Assembly: GCA_018268915.1 (NCBI GenBank)
Contig: JAFDVQ010000007.1
Coordinates: 62,001-126,000 of the forward strand
DNA: 64,000 bases
Reading direction: 5' to 3'
DNA from: Acidobacteriota bacterium
GTDB lineage: Bacteria; Acidobacteriota; Terriglobia; Terriglobales; Acidobacteriaceae
The stretch's first letter is position 1. Every line of letters starts with the position of its first letter. The notes beneath the pieces were generated by a model, which had not been told where the DNA came from, searched no databases, and saw nothing but the letters and a program-made list of their open reading frames with translations. Shown here one piece after another: positions 27,265 to 36,194 of this stretch. The position numbers and the translations under genes are program-made.

Positions 27265-28386
27265 TTGTGTGGTGTTGATTCGCAACTGGAGGCTCGAACA
27301 GTTTTGGGCGATCTTAGTCAGCAATTGCAGCAGAGTTGGCCGCGTCCAACACAAGCTCGTCCGATCGTAATTATCGGCGCTGGCGGCATCGTCGAAGATG
27401 CTCATCTGCCCGCTTACCGATTGGCATATTTCGACGTCGCCGGAATTTATGATCGCGACCTCTCGCGTGCAGACGCGATTGGCCGGGATTGGGGCATTCC
27501 GGTGCTGCCAACGTTAGAGAGTGCGATCGGTGTGCCGAATGCTGTCTTTGATCTGGCCATCCCTCCTCAAGCGCATATCGAGGTTCTTTCAGCGTTGCCT
27601 CACGGATCGACCGTTCTGATGCAGAAGCCAATGGGACGGGACCTTGGCGAGGCCAACCGCATTCTCGAGATTGTCGAAGAGCGCCGTTTGATAGCCGCCG
27701 TGAATTTCCAGCTTCGATTTGCGCCCATGATGCTTGCCGTGCGCGACGCGCTAAGGCGCGAAGCCCTGGGAAAGCTCACGGACATTGAGGTCCACCTCAA
27801 TGTGCTCACGCCATGGGATCTGTTTCCGTTTCTCCGTGGCCTGCCCCGAGTGGAGATCGCGGTCCATTCAATTCACTATCTGGATTTGATTCGGCACCTG
27901 GCTGGGGAACCTAATTCCGTGATGGCCCGGACTCTGAAACATCCGCTCAGTGGACTTGCACAAACGAGAACGTCGGCAATTCTCGATTACGACGAATTGC
28001 GCTGCACGCTTTCCATCAATCATAACCATGCCTACGGACGCCGGTTTCAGGACGCTACGTTTCGATTCGAAGGAACCGAAGGCGCAGCGGTGGTCAAGCT
28101 CGGACTACTGATTGACTATCCGCGGGGAGAGCCGGATGAGTTGTGGATCGCCCGGCGCGACGGCGGTGACTGGCAGCAGATAACGCTTGAAGGGGCCTGG
28201 TTTCCGCACGCTTTCATCGGCGTGATGTCGAACCTTCAGCGATTTGTGAATGGAGAAGACGAAAACTTGATTACGTCAGCTCAGGACGCGTGGCACACCA
28301 TGGCGCTCGTTGAAGCGTGCTTTCGCTCAAGCGCCGTGCCGGGCACTCCAGTGCCTCGCTCACCACAGCAGAGCCGGGAGGAATGA
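27265..28386 (+). CDS. Gfo/Idh/MocA family NAD(P)-dependent oxidoreductase
   Basis: The frame stays open back into iclR; a TTG at 27265, just after the iclR stop, is taken as start (373 residues), with a TTG at 27211 as alternative. The Rossmann motif [22 protein letters not shown] begins about residue 34, followed by VAGIYDRD. The family signature [17 protein letters not shown] supplies the catalytic Lys of the EKP-type motif (here QKP). [16 protein letters not shown] lies in the C-terminal alpha/beta domain. These enzymes oxidise or reduce sugars, inositols and related polyols. Its stop overlaps the MaoC gene start, so they are coupled. Confidence 0.88.
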   Translation: MCGVDSQLEARTVLGDLSQQLQQSWPRPTQARPIVIIGAGGIVEDAHLPAYRLAYFDVAGIYDRDLSRADAIGRDWGIPVLPTLESAIGVPNAVFDLAIPPQAHIEVLSALPHGSTVLMQKPMGRDLGEANRILEIVEERRLIAAVNFQLRFAPMMLAVRDALRREALGKLTDIEVHLNVLTPWDLFPFLRGLPRVEIAVHSIHYLDLIRHLAGEPNSVMARTLKHPLSGLAQTRTSAILDYDELRCTLSINHNHAYGRRFQDATFRFEGTEGAAVVKLGLLIDYPRGEPDELWIARRDGGDWQQITLEGAWFPHAFIGVMSNLQRFVNGEDENLITSAQDAWHTMALVEACFRSSAVPGTPVPRSPQQSREE

Positions 28387-28961
28387 TGGCCGAATTGAAA
28401 CCGTCCGCTACAAAAGAATCAAAAACGGAGAGCGCTCCCGCGCGGGTCGCGACGGAGCCCTCGTCTCACGCGGCAGTTCCGATATGGAATGCTGAGAACT
28501 GGTACTACGAAGACTGGCCCGTTGGACAAAAAATTCGTTCGCTTCGCCGCACGATCTGTGAAGGCGAGAGCCATCAATTCAATTTGCTCGTTACGGACAT
28601 CCATCCGTATGTGCAAGACCGGATCTTCGCGGAGTCAGAGGGCAAATTCGGCCAGAGACTTGTCGCGGGTGCATTCGTGTTTTCTGCTGGTCTGGGACTG
28701 GTCGCGACGAACTGCGTTAATGCCTTCTCGTACGGGTATGACCGGTTGCGATTTATCAAGCCGGTCTTCATTGGAGACACAATCTACACCATCCGAACGA
28801 ACATGGAGAAATGGCCGAAATACAGAGATCTCGGAATGATTCGAGCGAGCTATGAAGTTTTCAAGAACGAAGGCGAACTGGTTCTTTATTGTGAGCATCT
28901 GCAAACCGTCAAGTACCAGAACCCGGCAGATTTCGCTCAGGCAGCGGCGCAGGCCGGCTGA
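28386..28961 (+). CDS. MaoC-like hotdog protein lacking the catalytic His
   Basis: 191 residues from the ATG at 28386; an ATG one codon earlier (28383) also exists, but GGGAGG is better spaced for 28386. A Ser/Ala/Thr-rich leader of about 25 residues precedes a MaoC hotdog domain ([43 protein letters not shown]). In the hydratase-2 motif D-x4-H, this protein reads TDIHPYVQD: the Asp is kept but the His is replaced by Val, and the later H-G is A-G. Paired with the intact paralogue immediately downstream, it is probably the structural subunit of a heteromeric hydratase, as in mycobacterial HadAB-type pairs. Confidence 0.8.
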   Translation: MAELKPSATKESKTESAPARVATEPSSHAAVPIWNAENWYYEDWPVGQKIRSLRRTICEGESHQFNLLVTDIHPYVQDRIFAESEGKFGQRLVAGAFVFSAGLGLVATNCVNAFSYGYDRLRFIKPVFIGDTIYTIRTNMEKWPKYRDLGMIRASYEVFKNEGELVLYCEHLQTVKYQNPADFAQAAAQAG

Positions 28962-29019
28962 TTGAGCTCGGTGATTGCGTTTTAGAAGAACGGCCCGAGA
29001 GTTGTGAAGGATAGCAGGT

Positions 29020-29469
29020 ATGGAGCGATTGCATTACTTCGAGGAAATTCCGGTCGGCGAGACTCGGGAGACATCCGGCAGGACGATAACGGAAACGGAC
29101 TTCGTCGTTCATGCGGGTCACACCGGCGATTTTTTTCCCCATCACATGGACGCAGAATTCATGAAGAGTTCGCCATTCGGCCAACGAATCGCTCACGGCA
29201 CAATGACGTTTGCGATTGGCATTGGCCTTACCGCGCGAGAGATCAACCCGGTTGCTTTTACCTATGGGTACGAGCGGCTCCGCTTTCCGAAGCCTGTATT
29301 CATTGGGGACACTATTCGGACCCGCGTCACGATCAGTTCAAAGGACGAGGACCCGAAACGCTTAACGCACGGACGTGTGGTGGAGAAATGCGAAGTGTTA
29401 AATCAGCGGAATGAGGTGGTCATGGCATGCGAACATATCCTGCTTGTCCAGAAACGGCCGAAATCATGA
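29020..29469 (+). CDS. MaoC-like (R)-specific enoyl-CoA hydratase
   Basis: 149 residues. A complete hotdog hydratase with the motif [13 protein letters not shown] (Asp and His of D-x4-H present) and [35 protein letters not shown]. It would add water to, or remove it from, a CoA thioester. It is clearly homologous to the product of the gene 58 bases upstream, which lacks the catalytic His, so the two probably work as a heterodimer. The CaiB-type CoA-transferase at 31966-33123 could supply the CoA ester. Confidence 0.9.
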   Translation: MERLHYFEEIPVGETRETSGRTITETDFVVHAGHTGDFFPHHMDAEFMKSSPFGQRIAHGTMTFAIGIGLTAREINPVAFTYGYERLRFPKPVFIGDTIRTRVTISSKDEDPKRLTHGRVVEKCEVLNQRNEVVMACEHILLVQKRPKS

Positions 29470-29527
29470 CGGGTGATGAAATCGCTGTCGCCTAGAGGTA
29501 AGAATTCCGCCATCCCGATAAGGGGCC

Positions 29528-30790
29528 GTGAGAGTCGCTAAAGAGGTCAATTTGGCTCAAACATCCGCTGAACGCAAACGAAGCTTTCGCATCGCTGTCC
29601 GAAAATATGCGGCGTTCGAATCCGGAATTCAATCGCAGTGGGAGTCTTTTGAAGCCGAATACAACACGGGACTCAAATTGGAGATCGCCTCACTCGATCT
29701 GAGTTATTTGCAGGAGACCTTGTTTACGTCGGGTGGCATGGCGAACGGCGACTGGGACATTGCCTTCGTAAACACCGATTGGGCTTCAGCTATCGAGAAC
29801 CAGGGAATCGCAATGGACCTGGCTCCTCTGCTATCGACTGACCCACCTCCGGATTGGCCCGAGGGCTGGTCGCCTTCCCTCAGGCGATTGCAGCATGTAG
29901 GCAAGAAAGTTCTGGGCATTCCGTACCATGATGGACCGGAATGCATGATTCTTCGACGGGATCTATTTGAAGACGATGTGATACGAAGGACCTTCAAATC
30001 GCAATTTGAGCGCGAACTAGAGCCGCCGTCAACCTGGTCCGAATTCCGTCAGCTAGCTCGTTTTTTTCACCAGCCGGACAAGAATCTTTACGGCACAGGG
30101 TTTGCTGCGTATCCCGACGGCCACAACACTGTATATGATTTTCTGCTGCAACTCTGGACGCGAGGCGGAGAACTCATCGACGCGGAGGGCAATCTTCAGT
30201 TCTGCACTCGCGAGGCGGAAGAAGCGCTGTCGTTTTATCGGGAGATCCTGACAGATGATTCGGCCGTTCATCCACTTTGCAGTGAATTGGATTCCGTGCG
30301 GCTTGGTGAACGGTTTGCAGCAGGCGAACTTGCGATGGTCATCAACTGGTTTGGATTCGCTACAGCTGCCCACACATCCGAAGATTCTCGCGTGAGGGAC
30401 CGCGTCGCAATTGCGCCGATCCCATCAGGATCGTCCGGTAGAAGCACTTCGCTGAACGTGTATTGGCTGCTCTCCGTGCCTTCGGGCACCGTTCATCCCG
30501 ATGTGGCATGGAAGTTTCTGCGTCATGTAATGACACCAGAGATGGATCGCGTCACCACCTTATCTGGCGCCATTGGATGCAGAATGTCGACCTGGAACGA
30601 TTCTGAGGTGAACTCTCGAATTCCTTTTTACCACCGTCTTGCTGTGCTTCACGAAACAGCCCGTGAGATACCTATGCGAAATGATTGGGATCAGATCGCC
30701 CACAAGATCGATCGCCTCGTTACGAGCGCGATCACGACTCGAATTCCCATACGGCAGTTGCTCGAGAGTGCGCAACGGGCAGAGCTCTGA
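29528..30790 (+). CDS. Solute-binding-protein-like (family 1) protein without signal peptide
   Basis: 420 residues from a GTG (AAGGGG just upstream); a TTG eight codons later is an alternative. The whole chain resembles sugar-type extracellular binding proteins (WDIAFVNTDWASAIENQGIAMDLAPLL; NLYGTGFAAYPDGHNTVYDFLLQLWTRGGELID; YWLLSVPSGTVHPDVAWKFLRHV). The N-terminus is polar (VAKEVNLAQTSAERKRSFRIAV), with no hydrophobic core, lipobox or Tat motif, so it should stay in the cytosol. There is no ABC permease or ATPase nearby. It follows the two MaoC genes and probably shares their transcript. A cytosolic binder, sensor or undescribed enzyme is possible. Confidence 0.75.
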   Translation: MRVAKEVNLAQTSAERKRSFRIAVRKYAAFESGIQSQWESFEAEYNTGLKLEIASLDLSYLQETLFTSGGMANGDWDIAFVNTDWASAIENQGIAMDLAPLLSTDPPPDWPEGWSPSLRRLQHVGKKVLGIPYHDGPECMILRRDLFEDDVIRRTFKSQFERELEPPSTWSEFRQLARFFHQPDKNLYGTGFAAYPDGHNTVYDFLLQLWTRGGELIDAEGNLQFCTREAEEALSFYREILTDDSAVHPLCSELDSVRLGERFAAGELAMVINWFGFATAAHTSEDSRVRDRVAIAPIPSGSSGRSTSLNVYWLLSVPSGTVHPDVAWKFLRHVMTPEMDRVTTLSGAIGCRMSTWNDSEVNSRIPFYHRLAVLHETAREIPMRNDWDQIAHKIDRLVTSAITTRIPIRQLLESAQRAEL

Positions 30791-30826
30791 GGGACGGCCT
30801 AATTTGAGATCTACGAGTGAGCCTGG

Positions 30827-31969
30827 TTAAAAGCTCTCAGAATATCCTCGGTTCAAGTCGGAGATAACAACGTCTGCCCGTTCTCGATTCGCCAATCCCT
30901 GATTCAGGCGGGTGGAAGCCCAGTGCTGAAACGGAATGTAGCCATTGTGGCGCGGCCGGACCCATGCGCTTTCCAGTGTCGATCGAGTCTGCTTGTAAAA
31001 GTCTTCCGTCGTCGAGTTGACCTCAGTCGAGTTCCAGGCGTCGGCATGACCAGGCTGCCCGCCCGAAGCCGCATAGAGATCGCGTTGTGCCGGTCCGCTT
31101 GCAACCCAGTAGGAGAAATCCAGCGCTTCCTTTGGAAAGGAGGAGTAGGCGGACACTGCGATGCCAGTGCCGCCAAGAGCAGACCCCTTCGGCTCACCAG
31201 ATCCGAAAGTTGGAATGTTCCCGAACCGTAGCCTGACTGGCCGAAACCCTGAATGGGAGTAGCTGACGTAGCCGTATATGAGTGGGACACAGGCGATTGT
31301 TTCGACAGGATTGGCCATAGCTTCCAGAATCGCGATCGGATCTTTTTGAAAGCAATCCAAATTGATGTGCTCTGTAAGTTTCACAAGGTGATCGTAAGCT
31401 TCTATGCCAGCGTCCTCGTGAACGTGAGTTTCTTTTCCTACTCGACACGGTTTCCCGAGATTCGCCGTTAATGTGTAGAGCGACATGAGTGAGTGTGGCG
31501 GCTTCATGGGAAGTTGAACAAGCCCTTCGCCAGCCATCGCAAGAACGTCGTCCCAGCTTGTAGCAGGTGCCGTGATGAGGTCCGGCCGCCAAGCCTGCAC
31601 TTGAGCCGCAACATCGATTGGAAGAGCCCATTGTCGATTGAGCCAGGTGTATGTCGAGAAGGATGGGCCTACGCTGCCTCTGGCCAACTCAGCCAGTTCT
31701 GCTGCGTGGTTTTCATCGTCCAGCGGAAGCAGACACCCATCTCCTGTAATTTGCCCGACGTGCGGGTGATCAATGACGATCAGATCGTATTGTCGTGCAA
31801 GTTGCTCCACTGGGTACGATTCGAAATCCTGCAGGGATCGGCGATCCCATTGGATATCGACGCCGGTGACTTCGAGCCACTTGGCCGAGCATGCAACCAG
31901 CGGATCGTATCCCCTGGGATGGTTCCACGTCATACCCCTAAGCTTCGGTTTGTTCCCAGCATCACTCAT
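30827..31969 (-). CDS. Second solute-binding-protein-like protein without signal peptide
   Basis: 380 residues. Family 1 binding-protein fold (KLRGMTWNHPRGYDPLVACSAKWLEVTGVDIQWDRRSLQDF; YDLIVIDHPHVGQITGDGCLLPLDD; YSSFPKEALDFSYWVASGPAQRDLY). It starts MSDAGNKPKLRG, with no signal sequence or membrane anchor. Its ATG overlaps the stop of the CoA-transferase gene (ATGA), so these two are translated together, and it converges on the first binding-protein-like gene 36 bases away. Two unrelated-looking cytosolic binding-protein folds in one metabolic cluster, with no transporter, is unusual. Confidence 0.75.
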   Translation of the reverse strand: MSDAGNKPKLRGMTWNHPRGYDPLVACSAKWLEVTGVDIQWDRRSLQDFESYPVEQLARQYDLIVIDHPHVGQITGDGCLLPLDDENHAAELAELARGSVGPSFSTYTWLNRQWALPIDVAAQVQAWRPDLITAPATSWDDVLAMAGEGLVQLPMKPPHSLMSLYTLTANLGKPCRVGKETHVHEDAGIEAYDHLVKLTEHINLDCFQKDPIAILEAMANPVETIACVPLIYGYVSYSHSGFRPVRLRFGNIPTFGSGEPKGSALGGTGIAVSAYSSFPKEALDFSYWVASGPAQRDLYAASGGQPGHADAWNSTEVNSTTEDFYKQTRSTLESAWVRPRHNGYIPFQHWASTRLNQGLANRERADVVISDLNRGYSESF

Positions 31970-33123
31970 AAATTGAACTCAGCTCGGATTGCAGCGCTCT
32001 GCTCTCCCACTGTGGGCGCAGCTCGGGAAACGGCAGGCCGCTCACCGTCGATGCGGATCGGCGAACGGGTTGTTGTAATCCGCACGCCGTCCGGACGTTC
32101 AACTGTCTGGAGCATGTCGAGAATTTTGAAGCCTTGGCTATCGAGGAACTCAGGCCAACGCAAAACCTCAGCGCACCAAATATCCGCCGGCTGCAGGATT
32201 GACAGCCAATGGCTCGTCGGCATCGTGGAAATGCTGTTCGCAATAATCGTTTTGATCTCGTCCCGTCGCGTGAACCACGAGGACGGGTCGGCACATAATG
32301 GTGCGAGAGCATCGATCTTCAGGAGCTCGGCAAGCCGATCGATGGGTGTCATGGCGATCGCAAGAAAGCCGTCCTGAGTTGGATACACACCGTACGGCGC
32401 GGCGAGATATGCGTGCGCGCTGCGGAAGGAAGAACGGCGGGGAAGCCGCATGCCGTCGTTGAGATAAGTTGTCAGCACTTCGAATTGAAAATCGACGAGA
32501 GCCTCGATGAGACTTGTCTCGACATGGCGTCCAGCACCTGTGACACCTCGACCGACGAGGGCTGCGAGAATGCCCTGTGCTGCTGCCGCACCTGCCAACA
32601 TGTCTGCGATGGCAAGACCGAAGGGGACAGGGCCCTGCGCATCGTCTCCGTTCAACCACATCACACCTGAGAGCGCCTGAGCCAACAGATCTTGTCCGGG
32701 CCGCGATGCTAGTGGGCCATCACTTCCATAGCCAGTGATGCTGCAATAAACAAGACGAGGGTTGATGTCTCGCAATGCCTCGTAGCTCAGCCCAAGGCGC
32801 TCGATCACTCCCGGACGAAAATTCTGGATTAGCACATCTGCGCGTGCAATCAGGCGCTTCAGCGCGTCCAGATCCTCGGCGTCCTTCAAATTGAGGGCAA
32901 TGCTTTCTTTGTTTCGGTTTATGGCGTGAAAGATGGTTGAGTCACCGCCAATCTCGGTGTCGCTTAAATACAGACTGCGGCTGAGGTCTCCTCCGTCGGG
33001 ACGTTCTATCTTGATCACGCGAGCGCCCAGATCCATGAGCCGTAACGATGCGTACGGTCCAGAGAGGAATTGGCTGAGATCAAGAACGAGCAGACCGGAC
33101 AGTGGCAGGCTCTGAGTGGTCAT
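31966..33123 (-). CDS. CaiB/BaiF family CoA-transferase
   Basis: 385 residues from the ATG at 33123 (MTTQSLPLSGLLVLDLSQFLSGPYASLRLMDLGARVIKIERP). The class III CoA-transferase signatures are present: the N-terminal segment quoted, DVLIQNFRPGVIERLGLSYEALRDINPRLVYCSITGYGSDGP, and PGQDLLAQALSGVMWL with the Asp expected to form the aspartyl-CoA intermediate. It moves CoA between a donor thioester and a carboxylic acid. With the MaoC pair it could activate and hydrate a dicarboxylic or methyl-branched acid. It heads a two-gene minus-strand operon. Confidence 0.92.
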   Translation of the reverse strand: MTTQSLPLSGLLVLDLSQFLSGPYASLRLMDLGARVIKIERPDGGDLSRSLYLSDTEIGGDSTIFHAINRNKESIALNLKDAEDLDALKRLIARADVLIQNFRPGVIERLGLSYEALRDINPRLVYCSITGYGSDGPLASRPGQDLLAQALSGVMWLNGDDAQGPVPFGLAIADMLAGAAAAQGILAALVGRGVTGAGRHVETSLIEALVDFQFEVLTTYLNDGMRLPRRSSFRSAHAYLAAPYGVYPTQDGFLAIAMTPIDRLAELLKIDALAPLCADPSSWFTRRDEIKTIIANSISTMPTSHWLSILQPADIWCAEVLRWPEFLDSQGFKILDMLQTVERPDGVRITTTRSPIRIDGERPAVSRAAPTVGEQSAAIRAEFNL

Positions 33124-33219
33124 GCAAAAAGTATCCTCTAGCATTGGGAGTGCCGTTGGTTGTGTCGTCAGGGATGTGTAAATGGTGACGCGAACTGCGT
33201 GCGAGAGATCAAGTCACTT

Positions 33220-35868
33220 TTAGAATTCTTCTCCATCACCAAAGGGCGGATGCCCCTTCAATCCTGGTTCGTAACGATGCAGTGCGGCGAGCTTGTGCTG
33301 AGGTACGAAGCGGTCCCACGAGGTAATGAGCTCGGGCGTTCCAACGTCAGAAGCAACGTCAAAGTGCATGGTTACGATTTGCTGCGGCCTGAGCGGAACC
33401 TTGTAGCTCGAGCCTCGCGGAAGGGAAGCGAGCTTCTTTCCGGTGAAGTCGACCAGGCTCGCAGTAGAGTGCGGCAAATTGAGGCGTACTGTTGCCTCTC
33501 CCGGTAAGCCCAGTGCCTCCACCATGCGCACCTCGATGTGCTTCTGCTCTCTTCGAACGGCCTCGACAATCACATTGTCTGAAGTTTCGAGAAAACTTCT
33601 GGCCGCCGAATCTGTGCTCGGCCCAAGCGAGATGAGGCTCTGGTTATACTCCCAGGCCGCTTGCGGCACGCGAGCGAGATGCCACGCTTGATCGCGAGGC
33701 AAGATCGAATAAGCGCAGAGATGCCGGCCCTTCCCAGTCAGCCATGGGTTTGGAAATCCATGGTAGGCATCTTCGGCGTTGAGCAGATAGATCATTGCCA
33801 GGTTTCCATCCAGCTCGCGGCCACTTATGCCGCGGTCGAGTATGGCTAATCCGGCATCGTCAGACATGGAATGGTCAATCCAGCGAACGGCGGGAACGAT
33901 TCCTTTTGTCCAGCCGTGGAGTTTCGGATTTGGCACACTGACTGCACCGTGCGAGAAGCCATACGGAATGCCTCGGCGCACCTCATGAACTGGTGTGGCG
34001 AGCGGGAAATGCGCCACCACGACGGTATAGTCGGGCACATCATTCAGCTCTGTGACGAAATCGATGCGCTGAGATGAATGGTACAGGCGTATTGTGCGAC
34101 AGATCGGATTTCCAAGGAAGGTTCCATTGACGGTGATGGTGGTTGCTACGGGGCCTCGAGTGCAAATGATCTTTGACGGTGAGTCGCTCGAAGTCTCAAC
34201 AGGCTCCCGGTCAGGATGCGCGGCCATGAAGTCGCCCGGATTAGGCTCCTTCTTTTTCGGGCGCTCCGCTACGATCACGTTGCAGGGGCCGCCAAGAAAT
34301 TCGCGTTCACTGCCGCGCATTTTCAAGCTTACGAGCGCTCCCGTCCTTCCATCGATCCGGGCTGTGTAGTGATCTGTTTGGATCGCATTCGGGAGGGCTA
34401 TAGTCTCTGGTGATGGCGGTTTTTGATCGGATAGCTTCCACCCAACGACGGAAGCCGAAGGAATTTCGGGCTGGCAAAGCACTGAGCCATCCGGCAAGAG
34501 TTCGCTCTTCACGCCTTGCAAGCTCTTGCCCGCAGGAAGCTTCAGTTCAACTGGATCATTTCTTTTCCAGTTCAGTGGATTGAAGAGTCCTACTCCATCT
34601 CCCGCGTGCAGCAGGCTTCCCGCCGATTTCTCGGTTGCGTCCGCTACAGCTTTGTCGACCCAGTTGAAGCGATCTTGCGCATCCCAGGATTGGTCGCTCA
34701 CAAAGACCATTCCTCCTGCGGAGCCCCACAGCGTGTTGCGATCCATGTTCAGGAACATCAATGTCCATGCTTCATGGAGTGCCTGGGTCGGATAAGGATG
34801 GGATCCAGTCAAGCTGGCCGCGGCAGCCAGCAACTCCATCGCCTGGAGCCGATGCTCGCTGAATCTATACCTCGACTTGACCTCGTTGTTCTCGATCCAG
34901 AATGCATTGAAGTCGTAGGCGGTCCCACCGCGCATGGTGGGAATTTGAATTTTTCCCGATTCGATGCCCGGGCGCACTTCGTCGAGGTAGCTGCTGAGTG
35001 TACCGAATCGCAACGCCCGCTTCTCTCCACGAGCTTTCCGCTGGCGCAGCAATTCCGTTGGATATGACTTCAATGCCGGCGCAACGGAATAGTCACCATT
35101 TCCAGCGAGGATGAGGATCGGAGCGCCAGCCGGGGTCATCGACTCACGCTTGGCTATGGAAGTCTCGAGCTCATCCAGATCCTTATCGCTAAGAGGAGTG
35201 GTCGTCTTGAAGACTTTGTTCTCTTCGCTGTAGTGTCCAGGGGAGACTGAGAGGATGCGCGACCCATCAGGCGACACGGACCAATGGAGCGATTTTCCAG
35301 TCGGATTGGCACGGGTGTACACCATTGCTTCCAGGCCGAGACCTGCCACGATTTGAGCCATCTGGTCGTGAGTTCCGCATACGTCAATGGTCCAGGCATA
35401 TCTCGGAACAATTCCGAAGAACTGTTTATACCAACGGCGCCCTTCCACTCCAAGGCGGACCAGCGCTTCTCCTCCGGAAAGGTTGATCGTCGATTCCAAA
35501 AAGAAGGCATTCACGAGCTCCACCCGCCCTTCGGCGATTCGTTGCTTGAGCTCCGGAATGCGATCAGGTTTGAAATTCATCATCGCGATGATGTTGTTTA
35601 CCTCTGACAGCACAAAGGCATAGTTCGCGTCATCTCTCACGCGATCGAGGTGGTCGAAGTAGCTGTTGGCGCAGTAGACGCGTTCTCGGCTGAACGTCGT
35701 CAGCCATCCGCAGCTTGCTGGATGAAAGTTGGAAACGAGCACTGCTTCTGGCGGCTTGGCCTGGAGTTGTCCTGAGGCCTTCAGCGCAAATCCTGCTGTT
35801 GCTGCCGCAGATATAAATCGGCGCCGGCTGAGGGTTTGGGGGACGGCAGTCGGTTTTCGGTTCTTCAC
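33220..35868 (-). CDS. GH38-like glycosidase, Tat-exported, atypical metal site
   Basis: 882 residues from the GTG at 35868 (GGGAG seven bases upstream); a GTG two codons earlier is also open. The Tat signal TLSRRRFISAAATAGFAL lies near residues 12-30. It has GH38 alpha-mannosidase architecture: YAWTIDVCGTHDQMAQIVAGLG matches the nucleophile motif (I-D-x-F-G-H-S), Asp near residue 162, followed by central helices (GVEGRRWYKQFFGI) and a C-terminal beta-sandwich. However, the N-terminal zinc motif H-N-D-P-G-W reads HPASCGW, so one metal-ligand Asp is missing. Activity could be altered or lost. It is divergent from the TonB receptor. Confidence 0.75.
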   Translation of the reverse strand: MKNRKPTAVPQTLSRRRFISAAATAGFALKASGQLQAKPPEAVLVSNFHPASCGWLTTFSRERVYCANSYFDHLDRVRDDANYAFVLSEVNNIIAMMNFKPDRIPELKQRIAEGRVELVNAFFLESTINLSGGEALVRLGVEGRRWYKQFFGIVPRYAWTIDVCGTHDQMAQIVAGLGLEAMVYTRANPTGKSLHWSVSPDGSRILSVSPGHYSEENKVFKTTTPLSDKDLDELETSIAKRESMTPAGAPILILAGNGDYSVAPALKSYPTELLRQRKARGEKRALRFGTLSSYLDEVRPGIESGKIQIPTMRGGTAYDFNAFWIENNEVKSRYRFSEHRLQAMELLAAAASLTGSHPYPTQALHEAWTLMFLNMDRNTLWGSAGGMVFVSDQSWDAQDRFNWVDKAVADATEKSAGSLLHAGDGVGLFNPLNWKRNDPVELKLPAGKSLQGVKSELLPDGSVLCQPEIPSASVVGWKLSDQKPPSPETIALPNAIQTDHYTARIDGRTGALVSLKMRGSEREFLGGPCNVIVAERPKKKEPNPGDFMAAHPDREPVETSSDSPSKIICTRGPVATTITVNGTFLGNPICRTIRLYHSSQRIDFVTELNDVPDYTVVVAHFPLATPVHEVRRGIPYGFSHGAVSVPNPKLHGWTKGIVPAVRWIDHSMSDDAGLAILDRGISGRELDGNLAMIYLLNAEDAYHGFPNPWLTGKGRHLCAYSILPRDQAWHLARVPQAAWEYNQSLISLGPSTDSAARSFLETSDNVIVEAVRREQKHIEVRMVEALGLPGEATVRLNLPHSTASLVDFTGKKLASLPRGSSYKVPLRPQQIVTMHFDVASDVGTPELITSWDRFVPQHKLAALHRYEPGLKGHPPFGDGEEF

Positions 35869-35992
35869 TCTCACTCTCCCTGAAGCTGGCTCCGAAGTTT
35901 AGGTTTCGACGGAAGATCGTGGGGACGACGGCGGTTTTGCCCGCCGCATTCTTATAGTCCAGTAGCGTTCTCTCTGACAACCTGTAAACGAC

Positions 35993-36008
35993 TGTTCATA
36001 TATGAACA
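35993..36008. promoter_or_regulatory. Perfect 16-bp palindrome, candidate operator
   Basis: TGTTCATATATGAACA is its own reverse complement. It lies between the divergent GH38-like and TonB receptor genes. The size and symmetry suit a dimeric regulator; no regulator gene is adjacent, so the binder is unknown. Confidence 0.5.
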
Positions 36009-36086
36009 ATTTGTAAGAATTGATAGCTTCGGGTTTCCGCGAGGGAAAGCGCAGTTTTTGCGGATCTTCGGTTTACCGATAATTGC

Positions 36087-36102
36087 TTGAAATTTATTTC
36101 AA
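36087..36102. promoter_or_regulatory. Second palindrome upstream of the TonB receptor
   Basis: TTGAAAT-TT-ATTTCAA: a perfect 7-bp inverted repeat around two T bases, about 95 bases upstream of the receptor start and 79 bases after the first palindrome. It may overlap the receptor promoter (TTGAAA or TTGCTT as -35). Confidence 0.4.
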
Positions 36103-36194
36103 ATGGTTAAGTTTCGGGTGTACCATCCGACCTATCCCCGGCTCTGTAGTTGATCAACCGAAGCATTGAACGTTCCTCTGGAGGCGTACCGTAA

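Larger units (their letters stand above)
35869..36194. other. Divergent regulatory region, GH38-like gene / TonB receptor
   Basis: About 320 bases, AT-rich in its second half (36000-36115), with no gene. It carries two palindromes described separately and must contain promoters for both flanking genes. A plausible -35/-10 pair for the receptor could not be fixed. Confidence 0.6.
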
